A stretch of DNA of 53,875 bases from an uncultured marine group I thaumarchaeote. GTDB lineage: Archaea > Thermoproteota > Nitrososphaeria > Nitrososphaerales > Nitrosopumilaceae. How positions within the stretch are numbered: the stretch's first letter is position 1; every line of letters starts with the position of its first letter. Shown here piece after piece: positions 10,604 through 18,180 of the stretch. Below the pieces are notes generated by a model that did no database searches, had not been told where the DNA came from, and worked only from the letters and a program-made list of their open reading frames with translations. The stretch lies in assembly GCA_902590655.1 (NCBI GenBank), contig CACIXQ010000004.1, positions 1-53,875 on the forward strand, written 5' to 3'. A program made the position numbers and the translations under genes.

Positions 10604-10797
10604 TATTCTTCAAAAAATTTCAATGTGAGTTATGTAAAAAAAAATTTGCACATCATGAGGATCTCATGAATCACCAGGAGTTAGAGCATTTCAAAGATTC
10701 ACCATATGATTGTAAGGAATGTAATGAGAATTTCAATAGTATGTCAGAAATGCGTGACCATCTAAAGAGAAAACACTCATACAAAATTGATAGATAA
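10600..10797 (+). CDS. two-finger C2H2 zinc-finger protein
   Basis: A 65-residue protein with two C2H2 fingers: Cys9-x2-Cys12 with a HQELEH pair, and Cys38-x2-Cys41 with HLKRKH. Finger linkers and the Phe/Leu core positions follow the classic C2H2 pattern, seldom found in prokaryotes but known in Archaea. Its ATG overlaps the stop of the zinc-ribbon gene, so the two products are probably made together and may act in one complex. Nucleic-acid binding is an inference. Its stop directly abuts the convergent Rpo12 gene. Confidence 0.82.
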   Translation: MIFFKKFQCELCKKKFAHHEDLMNHQELEHFKDSPYDCKECNENFNSMSEMRDHLKRKHSYKIDR

Positions 10798-11010
10798 TCA
10801 GATTGATTTTACAGTTTTAGCAATTGGTGGTCTTACCTTGGTGAAGACCCTGAATCCGCAAATACATTTTATTTCAGGAAGTCTATTTAATTCAGAATTA
10901 CTAACTTTTGTGTTACAACGCAAGCATGAGTAAATAACATCGAATTCTGGTTTTGCAGTATCATCTGTAAATTCAGCATCATTCATCTCACTATTAGATT
11001 CGTCAACCAT
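10798..11010 (-). CDS. rpoP: DNA-directed RNA polymerase subunit P (Rpo12)
   Basis: Rpo12 is the archaeal counterpart of eukaryotic RPB12/RPC10, a small zinc-binding subunit at the back of RNA polymerase. The conserved core is at residues 27-70: YSCLRCNTKV, then IKCICGFRVFTKVRPP, giving the CxxC and CxCG knuckle and the RP motif. A 25-residue acidic N-terminal extension precedes it (rich in Glu, Asp, Ser), not part of the core fold. It is the last gene of an EF-1alpha / S10 / Rpo12 operon, starting 4 bp after the S10 stop. Confidence 0.9.
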   Translation of the reverse strand: MVDESNSEMNDAEFTDDTAKPEFDVIYSCLRCNTKVSNSELNRLPEIKCICGFRVFTKVRPPIAKTVKSI

Positions 11011-11014
11011 AATA

Positions 11015-11323
11015 TCACGTAAGAGATAATTCTATGTATACGTTATCAGGAATCTTCAATCGCATAAGTTGTCTTATCGCTTTATCATCTGCGTTTATGT
11101 CAATAATTCTTCTATGCATTTTCATTTCCCATTTTTCATAAGTTTCAGTACCACTGCCACATGGTGATTTTCTAGTTACAACATTTAATCGCTTTACAGG
11201 AAGTGGAATTGGACCCTTTACCTTAACACCAGTTTTTTCCCCTATTCCCATAATCTCATCACATACCTGACCTAATTTTGGTAAGCTAATACTGGTAAGT
11301 TTAACACGGGCTGGTTGAGTCAT
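11015..11323 (-). CDS. rps10: 30S ribosomal protein uS10
   Basis: A 102-residue ribosomal protein of the 30S head. Family marks are IPLPVKRLNVVTRKSPCGSGTETYEKWEM, here split as IPLP, the TRKSP loop and the YEKWEM segment, followed by HRRIIDI and the C-terminal LMRLKIPDNVYIEL. The TRKSPCG(S)G loop contacts 16S rRNA. It lies 9 bp after the EF-1alpha stop, a pairing conserved in many Archaea. Length and ends are typical. Confidence 0.97.
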   Translation of the reverse strand: MTQPARVKLTSISLPKLGQVCDEIMGIGEKTGVKVKGPIPLPVKRLNVVTRKSPCGSGTETYEKWEMKMHRRIIDINADDKAIRQLMRLKIPDNVYIELSLT

Positions 11324-11332
11324 ATCACAGAC

Positions 11333-12631
11333 TCATGCGGTGTGCTTTTGAGTAATTTCTTTAACAACACCGGCAGCTATTGTTGCACCCATATCTCGTA
11401 ATGCGAATCGTCCCATTTCTGGGAACTCTTGGAATGTTTCGATGCATGTTGGTCTAACTGGTGTAATTTTAACAATTGCAGAATCGCCAACCTTAAGGAA
11501 TTTTGGATTTTCCTCTTCGGTTGCACCTGTTGCAGGATTAATTTTAGCTTCAAATGCTGTAATTGTTGCTGCAACTTGTGCAGTATGACAGTGCATAACT
11601 GGTGTGTAACCAGGAGCAAGTGCTGTTGGATGATGAATCACAATTATCTGTGCTCTAAATTCTTTAGCAACATTAGGTGGACTGTCAGGTGTACCAAGTA
11701 CATCACCACGTTTGATATCTTTTTTCTCGATTCCCCTTAAGTTGAAACCAATATTATCACCAGCTGATGCTGATGGCATTTCTGTGTGGTGTGTTTCAAT
11801 TGACTTTATTTCTCCAGTAGCGCCAGATGGCATAACAATAATTTTATCATTTGGTTTCATTATTCCTGTTTCAACACGTCCAACCGGAACAGTACCAACA
11901 CCAGTAATAGAATAAACATCCTGAATTGGTAAACGTAGTGGTTTACCTGTTGGTTTCTCAGGTACCTTAAGTTCATCAAATGTTTCCAAAAGAGTTTTGC
12001 CCTTATACCATGGCATGTTTTCAGATTTTTTAACAAGATTATCACCAGTCCAACCAGATACTGGAACGAATGGTACGTCTTCAATTTTGTAACCGACTGA
12101 TTTGACAAGCTGTTCACCCTTTCCTTTTGCAGTGTTAAAAGCATCCTCAGAAAATTTACTGTCATCCATTTTGTTGATGGCCACAATAAGTTGTTTTACT
12201 CCTAATGTTTTTAGCAAGAATGCGTGTTCTCTAGCTTGACCTCCAGGTGCAATTGCAGTATCTGTTTCTCCTTCTTTAGCAGAAAGTACTAAAACTGCTG
12301 CGTCAGCCTCAGATGCACCAGTAATCATATTTTTAATAAAGTCTCTATGACCAGGAGCATCAATTAATGTAAAGAAAAATTTTGGAGTTTCAAATTTTTG
12401 AAAAGCTAAGTCGATTGTAATTCCTCTGGCTCTTTCATCTTTAATGTTATCCATAACCCAGGCATATTTGAAAGAATCACCCTTTCCTGTTTCTTCTGAT
12501 TCTTTAGCATGTGCAGCAATTGTTCTTTCATCAACCACACCTAGATCCAATAAAAAGTGGCCCATAGTGGTTGATTTACCATTATCAATATGACCAGTGA
12601 TGATCATGTTCATGTGGTCTTTGTCTGCCAT
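11333..12631 (-). CDS. tuf: translation elongation factor 1-alpha (EF-Tu)
   Basis: The GTPase that delivers aminoacyl-tRNA to the ribosome. Domain 1 shows the P-loop GHIDNGKST (residues 13-21), the switch element RARGITIDLAF, the G3 DAPGHRDFIKNM with the catalytic His, and the G4 NKMD. Domains 2 and 3 follow with the usual PIQDVYSITGVGTVPVGRVE-type segment and VRPTCIETF. Length (432) is normal. The P-loop has Asn where many archaeal homologues have His; I recall this from Thaumarchaeota, and eukaryotes also vary here. It is the first gene of the operon with S10 and Rpo12 and is probably highly expressed. Confidence 0.98.
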   Translation of the reverse strand: MADKDHMNMIITGHIDNGKSTTMGHFLLDLGVVDERTIAAHAKESEETGKGDSFKYAWVMDNIKDERARGITIDLAFQKFETPKFFFTLIDAPGHRDFIKNMITGASEADAAVLVLSAKEGETDTAIAPGGQAREHAFLLKTLGVKQLIVAINKMDDSKFSEDAFNTAKGKGEQLVKSVGYKIEDVPFVPVSGWTGDNLVKKSENMPWYKGKTLLETFDELKVPEKPTGKPLRLPIQDVYSITGVGTVPVGRVETGIMKPNDKIIVMPSGATGEIKSIETHHTEMPSASAGDNIGFNLRGIEKKDIKRGDVLGTPDSPPNVAKEFRAQIIVIHHPTALAPGYTPVMHCHTAQVAATITAFEAKINPATGATEEENPKFLKVGDSAIVKITPVRPTCIETFQEFPEMGRFALRDMGATIAAGVVKEITQKHTA

Positions 12632-12732
12632 ATCGAACTCAAAGTGAAATGGGCTTTATTACCATTTCGTTTTTCTACGAACGTTTATCCGATTTTACGT
12701 GTTTTCAGCTTTGAAATGATCAAATTTCATAT

Positions 12733-12740
12733 ACTATAAA
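12733..12740 (+). promoter_or_regulatory. probable TATA box of the FBP aldolase/phosphatase gene
   Basis: ACTATAAA centred about 27 nt before the ATG at 12764, again predicting a leaderless transcript. The 130-bp spacer also has to hold the divergent EF-1alpha promoter; a minus-strand candidate lies near 12680-12690 but is weaker. Confidence 0.5.
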
Positions 12741-12763
12741 TCAAAGTTTCAAATACAAAATTC

Positions 12764-13900
12764 ATGAAAATAACTGTATCAGTGATTAAGGCTGATGTAG
12801 GTGGAATAGGGGGTCATACATTGCCAAGTGATGGACTTCTTAATGCTATAAGAAAGACTGTGAAGGATGCTGGAAATCTGTTGATTGATCATTACATCGG
12901 ATATTGTGGTGATGACTCTCATATTGTTATGACCCATACTAAAGGCACAGACAATAAAGAAATTCATCAACTTGCATGGGACGCATTTATGGCTGGTACA
13001 AAAGTTGCTAAAGAAGAAGGACTATACGGTGCAGGTCAGGACCTGCTGAAGGATTCTTTTTCAGGTAACATAAAGGGAATGGGACCTGGCGTAGCAGAAA
13101 TGGAATTCGATGAACGACCAAACGAAGTGTTTACGGTATTTGCAGCAGATAAAACTGAACCTGGAGCATTCAATTATCCGATCTATAAGCTATTTGTTGA
13201 TGCACTAAGTAACACGGGACTAATAGTTAACAAATCACTTGCTAGGGGTGTCAACATAAACATCATGGACGTAGAGGAAGGTAAGATTGCAAATCTATCA
13301 TTATGGGAAGACAAACCAATAATAGAAGCTGCGTTGATGTATCCGGGTCGTTTTGTCGTTGATTCAGTTTATACAAAAGATGGTGAACCTATACTAGACG
13401 CATCAACTGATAGACTTCATAATATAGCTGGTACATATGTTGGTAAAGATGATCCAATATGCGTTGTTAGAACACAAAAAAACTTTCCAGCTACTGAAGA
13501 AGCAGGTAGTGTATTTAGTAATCCACACTATGTAGCTGGAAATACACGTGGTAGTCACAACATGCCATTAATGCCAGTTAAGATCAACTCAGCTGCATCA
13601 ATCAACTTCTGTATACCTATTGTTGAAGCGTTAGTTTTCAGCATGCATGATGGTAAATTAACAGGTCCATTCGATGGATTTTCAACTCCAGATTGGGATC
13701 ATATACGTGAAATTGCTACAAAGAAAGCATTAGCGATGAGAAGTCAAGGATTTATTCATCCAGCAACACTTGTGCCATCTGAATTAGAATACGCAGAAGG
13801 ATACAAATCTATAATGAGCGTACTACACAATAAAATGAAACCAATGGAAGATCAACCACAGAGTGAACAAAGAAAAGAATCTTACGAAGATCCAGATTAG
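12764..13900 (+). CDS. fbp: fructose-1,6-bisphosphate aldolase/phosphatase
   Basis: Bifunctional gluconeogenic enzyme (type V FBPase): it condenses dihydroxyacetone phosphate with glyceraldehyde 3-phosphate and dephosphorylates the product to fructose 6-phosphate. It is typical of autotrophic Archaea. Recognisable segments: the N-terminal ITVSVIKADVGGIGGH with metal-binding Asp and His, GYCGDDSHIVMTH, the Lys/Tyr-containing middle around YPGRFVVDSVYTKDGEP, and HIREIATKKALAMRSQGF. Length (378) is normal. It acts in the cytosol and draws carbon fixed by the 3HP/4HB cycle into sugars. The last 20 residues are a polar tail. Confidence 0.97.
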   Translation: MKITVSVIKADVGGIGGHTLPSDGLLNAIRKTVKDAGNLLIDHYIGYCGDDSHIVMTHTKGTDNKEIHQLAWDAFMAGTKVAKEEGLYGAGQDLLKDSFSGNIKGMGPGVAEMEFDERPNEVFTVFAADKTEPGAFNYPIYKLFVDALSNTGLIVNKSLARGVNINIMDVEEGKIANLSLWEDKPIIEAALMYPGRFVVDSVYTKDGEPILDASTDRLHNIAGTYVGKDDPICVVRTQKNFPATEEAGSVFSNPHYVAGNTRGSHNMPLMPVKINSAASINFCIPIVEALVFSMHDGKLTGPFDGFSTPDWDHIREIATKKALAMRSQGFIHPATLVPSELEYAEGYKSIMSVLHNKMKPMEDQPQSEQRKESYEDPD

Positions 13901-13943
13901 AAAAATTAAAAAAGTTTTAAACTACCTAAAAAAATAATAACAT

Positions 13944-14354
13944 ATGAAAACATCTAATTTCACTAATAATCTAAAACCATTTGCTATTACGTACATATCA
14001 ATAATTGCTTTCTCAAATTTTGTTTTTGTATTATTTAGCCAAACTGTTCGTGATATAATATGGTCATTTTTTAAAATGACAGGTGAAACATTGGTTCTTG
14101 GAATTGTATTTTTATTTGCATTTGCATGGTTATTGAAAGCAAGGCCACATAAAATACCAAAACAGTATCAGATTATCATTTTTGATATATTTGGGAAAGA
14201 ATCATCAATCGATGGATTAAGGACTGAATTCAAAAATCATGACGTGGCATGGAGTTTCATGAAATTTTATAAAAAATCATATCCACTGAGCAATTTTGCA
14301 ATGGTAACAAAACAAAAAAACTCTCCAAAAAAAATAATTTTCAAATATATCTAA
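13944..14354 (+). CDS. hypothetical membrane protein with two transmembrane helices
   Basis: A 136-residue protein with hydrophobic helices at about 13-35 and 46-65, joined by a short loop, then a soluble tail of about 70 residues rich in Lys, Phe and Tyr (DVAWSFMKFYKKSYPL). A cytoplasmic tail is suggested by the KARPHKIPK stretch straight after helix 2 (positive-inside rule). No known motif. It stands between the FBP enzyme and DNA ligase on the same strand with 43- and 77-bp gaps, so it may be a separate unit. Confidence 0.7.
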   Translation: MKTSNFTNNLKPFAITYISIIAFSNFVFVLFSQTVRDIIWSFFKMTGETLVLGIVFLFAFAWLLKARPHKIPKQYQIIIFDIFGKESSIDGLRTEFKNHDVAWSFMKFYKKSYPLSNFAMVTKQKNSPKKIIFKYI

Positions 14355-14431
14355 TAATCTAATTTACCATACATACGAACTGGTATAAGCTCAGGCTCAA
14401 ATTTATTACTTGAACATGCAAAAAAAACCTG

Positions 14432-16189
14432 ATGGAATTCTCTGTAATATCTGAAATCTTTGAAAAGATGGAAAAGACGACAAAACGAATAGAACTCACA
14501 AATATCCTAGTTGAATTATTAGAAGAAACACCTAAGAAATTAATTCCAAATGTTGTTTATTTAATTCAGGGAATTATTAGACCAAATTTTGAAGGTGTAG
14601 AATTAGGAATTGCTGAAAAGCTTGCAATACGTGCTATTTCAAAATCAGTTGGACTTCCAGTTAAAAAAATTGAGGTTGATTATGAGGAGGGTGGTGATCT
14701 TGGTATAACAGCATCAAACATGATAAAATTAAAAACTCAAACCACATTTACAACAGAAAAAATTACTGTAGAAAGAGTTTATGATACATTATTTAAAATC
14801 TCAAAGTTAGAGGGCAAGGGTTCACAAGATTTGAAAATGAAATATATTTCAAGTTTATTGAATGATGCAACTCCATTAGAGGGAAAATTTGTGTTGAAGA
14901 TTTTACTAGGCACGTTACGTTTGGGAATAGCGGAAAATACAGTGATGGATGCACTGGCTATTGCATTTACTGGAAAAAAAGAAAATAGAGAGCATATTGA
15001 AAATGCATACAACGTTTCAAGTGATTTAGGTAAAGTATCGTTAATAGTTGCAACAGATGGAATCGATGAAATAAAAAAATTTAGAATATCATTATTTAGT
15101 CCAGTAAGGCCAATGTTAGCTGATCGAATTCAAAGTGAAAAGGATGTGATCAAGAAAATGCCTGAACAATTTGCTGCAGAATACAAACTAGATGGAGAAC
15201 GTGTACAAATACACAAGAAAAATGATACAATAATTTTATTTTCACGTAGTCTAGAAAACATTACACAATACTACCCAGACATTGTCGACAATATTGGAAA
15301 ATTGCTTAAAACTGATAATGGTGTATTTGAAGCAGAGATAGTTCCAATCAATGAAAACACAGGGGAATTTTTACCATTTCAGGAGTTAATGCATAGAAGG
15401 CGGAAACATAAGTTGGATGAGGCTGTATCACAATATCCAATTACGGTTAATTTTTTTGATGTCTTATATTATGACAAAAATGATTGTTTGGATTCACCGT
15501 ATTCCGAAAGAAGGAAAATTTTAGAAAGATTAGTTGATGAAAGTAATTTTGCCAAGCTTATACCAATGCTACTTGTTAAAAATGAGAATGAGGTCGAAGA
15601 CTTTCTAGAAAACTCCATTAATGCAGGTTGTGAGGGGCTTATGCTGAAAACTCTGGATTCACCGTACCGCGCTGGTACTCGTGGTAGTAATTGGCTAAAA
15701 CTAAAACGTGAATATAGAAATGAATTAGGAGATAGTCTTGATTTAGTTGTTATAGGTGCATACTTTGGTAAAGGACGAAGAACTGGACTATATGGGACAT
15801 TATTATTGGCGAGTTATAATCCAGAAGAAGATAACTTCCCAAGTATATGTAAAGTTGGTACAGGATTCACTGACGAAAGTTTGGACCAATTATACCAAAT
15901 ACTTTCTAATAAAGTAACAATTAAAAAAAATTCTAGGGTTATGAGTGAAATGGAAGCTGATGTTTGGTTTGAACCTGAATTAGTTTTAGAAATTGTTGCC
16001 TCAGAAATAACACTAAGCCCAATCCATAAAACTGGATTGAATTTAATTAGAAAAGGTAGTGGGTTTGCTTTAAGATTTCCAAAATTTACAGGAAAAATTA
16101 GGTATGAAAAAGCAGTGGAGGATTCTTCTACTGGTGAGGAGGTTTTAACATTGTATAATAGACAAACTAAAATCAATCAAGAAGCATGA
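14432..16189 (+). CDS. lig: ATP-dependent DNA ligase
   Basis: Replicative DNA ligase of archaeal type, 585 residues. It has an N-terminal DNA-binding domain (1-215), then the nucleotidyltransferase core with motif I YKLDGERVQIHK (adenylated Lys252), motif III around VFEAEIVPIN, motif IV GCEGLMLKTLDSPY and motif V NWLKLKREY, followed by an OB-fold to about 560 with motif VI near ALRFPKF. All catalytic residues are present. It seals nicks in Okazaki fragments and repair, probably with PCNA through the C-terminal region. ATG at 14432 is the only fitting start. Confidence 0.96.
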   Translation: MEFSVISEIFEKMEKTTKRIELTNILVELLEETPKKLIPNVVYLIQGIIRPNFEGVELGIAEKLAIRAISKSVGLPVKKIEVDYEEGGDLGITASNMIKLKTQTTFTTEKITVERVYDTLFKISKLEGKGSQDLKMKYISSLLNDATPLEGKFVLKILLGTLRLGIAENTVMDALAIAFTGKKENREHIENAYNVSSDLGKVSLIVATDGIDEIKKFRISLFSPVRPMLADRIQSEKDVIKKMPEQFAAEYKLDGERVQIHKKNDTIILFSRSLENITQYYPDIVDNIGKLLKTDNGVFEAEIVPINENTGEFLPFQELMHRRRKHKLDEAVSQYPITVNFFDVLYYDKNDCLDSPYSERRKILERLVDESNFAKLIPMLLVKNENEVEDFLENSINAGCEGLMLKTLDSPYRAGTRGSNWLKLKREYRNELGDSLDLVVIGAYFGKGRRTGLYGTLLLASYNPEEDNFPSICKVGTGFTDESLDQLYQILSNKVTIKKNSRVMSEMEADVWFEPELVLEIVASEITLSPIHKTGLNLIRKGSGFALRFPKFTGKIRYEKAVEDSSTGEEVLTLYNRQTKINQEA

Positions 16190-16247
16190 GCATGCCTAAT
16201 GAAAGTATGATATAAATTAGAAAAACGATTGTAATTAGTTATCAATT

Positions 16248-16901
16248 ATGTATAGCGGGGAATTAGAAGTTCAAGCAAAAAGAAAGGCATTAGCCGTGTT
16301 ACAGGATGAGATAAACAGAATTCTTAATGCAAGCAGGGTGCTTTCTACTCTACCAAAAATGATGGTAAACAAGGATAAGACTGGAATTAAGTCCGCCCTT
16401 GAACAAATTTCTAGTATAGAAGAAGAAGTAGAAAATCTCAGACGCAAAATAACAAGAGATGTAGCAGATGTCGGTGGTTTAATTTTAAACAGAGATAATA
16501 TTCTTAATACAGCTTACACAATGGATGAAATTGGCGGTTACATAACTGGTATTTCTTTCAAGCTTTCGAATATGAAATCTACAACAATTAAAACTTCACA
16601 ATTGGATAAGGATTTAACAGAATTGATTGAGCTTGTTGTTGACGAAATTTACAAATTAAATGAAATTATTAGAAGCCTAAATGTTGATGCTAGTAAGGCT
16701 ATTGAACTTGCTCAAGAGACACAAAAAATTGAACGTGATATAGATACAAAATATCGTGTGATGTCAATTACTGCACTAAATGAAATTTCTGACACAAAAG
16801 AATTGCTCTTAATGAAAGATGTTATTGAATCGATAGAAGAGATGGCGGACAAATGTCAGGAAGTTTCTGATTCATTCATCTTGTTAGCATTAAGTCTCTG
16901 A
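16248..16901 (+). CDS. PhoU-like protein of the DUF47 family
   Basis: A 217-residue all-alpha protein with the heptad-rich pattern of the PhoU/DUF47 fold: IEEEVENLRRKITRDVADVGG near 70-92 and a second similar bundle ending with VIESIEEMADKCQEVSDSFI near 190-210. The E-x3-D type residues that bind metal clusters in PhoU proteins occur in both halves. DUF47 proteins often regulate low-affinity phosphate transporters (Pit), but no transporter is next to it. A GATATAAATT element lies about 33 nt before the ATG. It may be cotranscribed with endA, which begins 1 bp after its stop. Confidence 0.82.
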   Translation: MYSGELEVQAKRKALAVLQDEINRILNASRVLSTLPKMMVNKDKTGIKSALEQISSIEEEVENLRRKITRDVADVGGLILNRDNILNTAYTMDEIGGYITGISFKLSNMKSTTIKTSQLDKDLTELIELVVDEIYKLNEIIRSLNVDASKAIELAQETQKIERDIDTKYRVMSITALNEISDTKELLLMKDVIESIEEMADKCQEVSDSFILLALSL

Positions 16902-16902
16902 T

Positions 16903-17442
16903 TTGAAAGGCGAATTATTAGACAATAGAATAGTTGTTTGGAATATACAAGAATCTAGAAATCTTTTTGCTAGTGGTTATTTTGGTAAACCAATCGGTAT
17001 TCCAAAACCAAATGTAGATGAGATCAACGTTCCATTAATCTTAGATCTCATTGAAGGGTGTTATCTACAAGAAGTTTCAAAAATTAGGATCACTAAGGAT
17101 GGAAAAAATGTTTCATTAAATGCGTTGATTAGGATTTGTAGAAAAGAATATCATAATTTTGATAAGAAATACCAAGTCTACAAAGATTTTAGAGAAAAAG
17201 GTTATGTCATTAATCCAGGAATAAAATTTGGTTGTGACTTTGCTGTATATGAAAGAGGCCCAGGAATTGATCATGCGCCATTTTTAGTACAGGTTTACAA
17301 CAAAAGTGATGATATTTCTTCTACTGCAGTAGTATTGGCTGGTAGATTGGCTAGTAGTGTCAAGAAACAATTTATTTTGGCTATACCACGTAGTAAATCT
17401 AAAATTGATTATTTATCGCTAGATTGGTGGAGAGCTAATTAA
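16903..17442 (+). CDS. endA: tRNA-splicing endonuclease subunit EndA
   Basis: Cuts both strands of bulge-helix-bulge RNA motifs, releasing introns from pre-tRNA and processing pre-rRNA. The C-terminal catalytic domain shows the full triad: Tyr116 in FAVYERGPG, His124 in IDHAPFLV and Lys154 or Lys155 in SSVKKQFILAI. It also has the NPGIKFGCDF strand. At 179 residues it is the single-unit alpha type, which works as a homotetramer or with a beta subunit; which applies cannot be told from this window. TTG start 1 bp after the DUF47 stop. It matters here because a probable spliced intron interrupts carB at 39.8 kb. Its end overlaps the convergent gene by 8 bp. Confidence 0.94.
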   Translation: MKGELLDNRIVVWNIQESRNLFASGYFGKPIGIPKPNVDEINVPLILDLIEGCYLQEVSKIRITKDGKNVSLNALIRICRKEYHNFDKKYQVYKDFREKGYVINPGIKFGCDFAVYERGPGIDHAPFLVQVYNKSDDISSTAVVLAGRLASSVKKQFILAIPRSKSKIDYLSLDWWRAN

Positions 17443-17845
17443 TTTTCTTTATGTGGCCCGCAATATTGTTGTAAATATCAAACAATTCTTTTGTAATACC
17501 AAAATCATGGCTGTTTTTCCATTTTCCGTAAATACGTATTCCATTATTCGAAGGATCAACAAAAATTGTTGCGTCATTAACTGATTGGTTAGCAATCATT
17601 TCGTTTAATGATGAATCAGAATTTAGATCTTCTGCAAGTTTTCCCCCTTCCCATGTAACATCAACTACTTTTTTTGAACCGAAGTGACCAGTTGTTTTTA
17701 ATTTTGTTCTTGCAACACGACGTAGACGCCATGATTCTGATTCTTTACCTGATGATAATTCCTTATCAGGAAATTGTTGCACAATAAAATGTGCTTGAAA
17801 CCTATCCTGAGCGCCCCATGGAAGTGGATTTGGATCTTGCATCAT
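17435..17845 (-). CDS. hypothetical protein paired with the preceding small gene
   Basis: A 136-residue soluble protein I do not recognise. It starts with two Met codons (MMQDP), is Trp-rich (PWGAQDRF, ESWRLRRVAR, VTWEGGKL, YGKWKNSH) and shows strand-rich alternation compatible with a small beta barrel or beta sandwich. Its ATG overlaps the last base of the upstream stop (TAATG), so it is translationally coupled to the 111-residue protein encoded at 17845-18180. Neither has a signal peptide. The stop lies inside the end of endA. Confidence 0.75.
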   Translation of the reverse strand: MMQDPNPLPWGAQDRFQAHFIVQQFPDKELSSGKESESWRLRRVARTKLKTTGHFGSKKVVDVTWEGGKLAEDLNSDSSLNEMIANQSVNDATIFVDPSNNGIRIYGKWKNSHDFGITKELFDIYNNIAGHIKKIN

Positions 17846-18180
17846 TATCCCTTTTGTATTATCTGCACTGAATCTATGTTTGTGCCAGAAATTTTCAATG
17901 ACCCCTTATTGGTAATCATTCTTGTAGTCTGCGAGAAACATCTGCTATAGTAATCTCCCTTCTCAACATCACCTTCTCCTATTTTGTTAGGAGTTGAATT
18001 AACGCCAATCATGCTTAACATATCAGAAAATTTTTCAGGCCAATTTTTTAATACAATAGTTTCAGGTTCAGAATCTTCCATGGCGTATGTGATTTTGGCA
18101 CATAATTTAACATTTCTTGTTGTTCTGGATTGGTGATTAGCAACAAAATAAATAGATGAGGAACTAATTTTTGATCTCAT
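17845..18180 (-). CDS. hypothetical protein, first gene of a two-gene unit
   Basis: A protein of 111 residues from the ATG at 18180, or 78 residues from an internal ATG at 18081. The long form starts with a Ser-rich stretch and continues smoothly through VKLCAKITYAMEDSEPETIV, which favours the upstream start. Its start codon overlaps that of the divergent SDR gene by 2 bp (the sequence CATG at 18178-18181), leaving no intergenic promoter space. Downstream it couples to the Trp-rich protein. No domain recognised. Confidence 0.65.
   Translation of the reverse strand: MRSKISSSSIYFVANHQSRTTRNVKLCAKITYAMEDSEPETIVLKNWPEKFSDMLSMIGVNSTPNKIGEGDVEKGDYYSRCFSQTTRMITNKGSLKISGTNIDSVQIIQKG

Noticed and set aside
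11377-12186. Alternative frames over the EF-1alpha gene
   Set aside because: Shadow frames of a highly conserved gene; composition is dominated by Leu, Gln or Cys runs.
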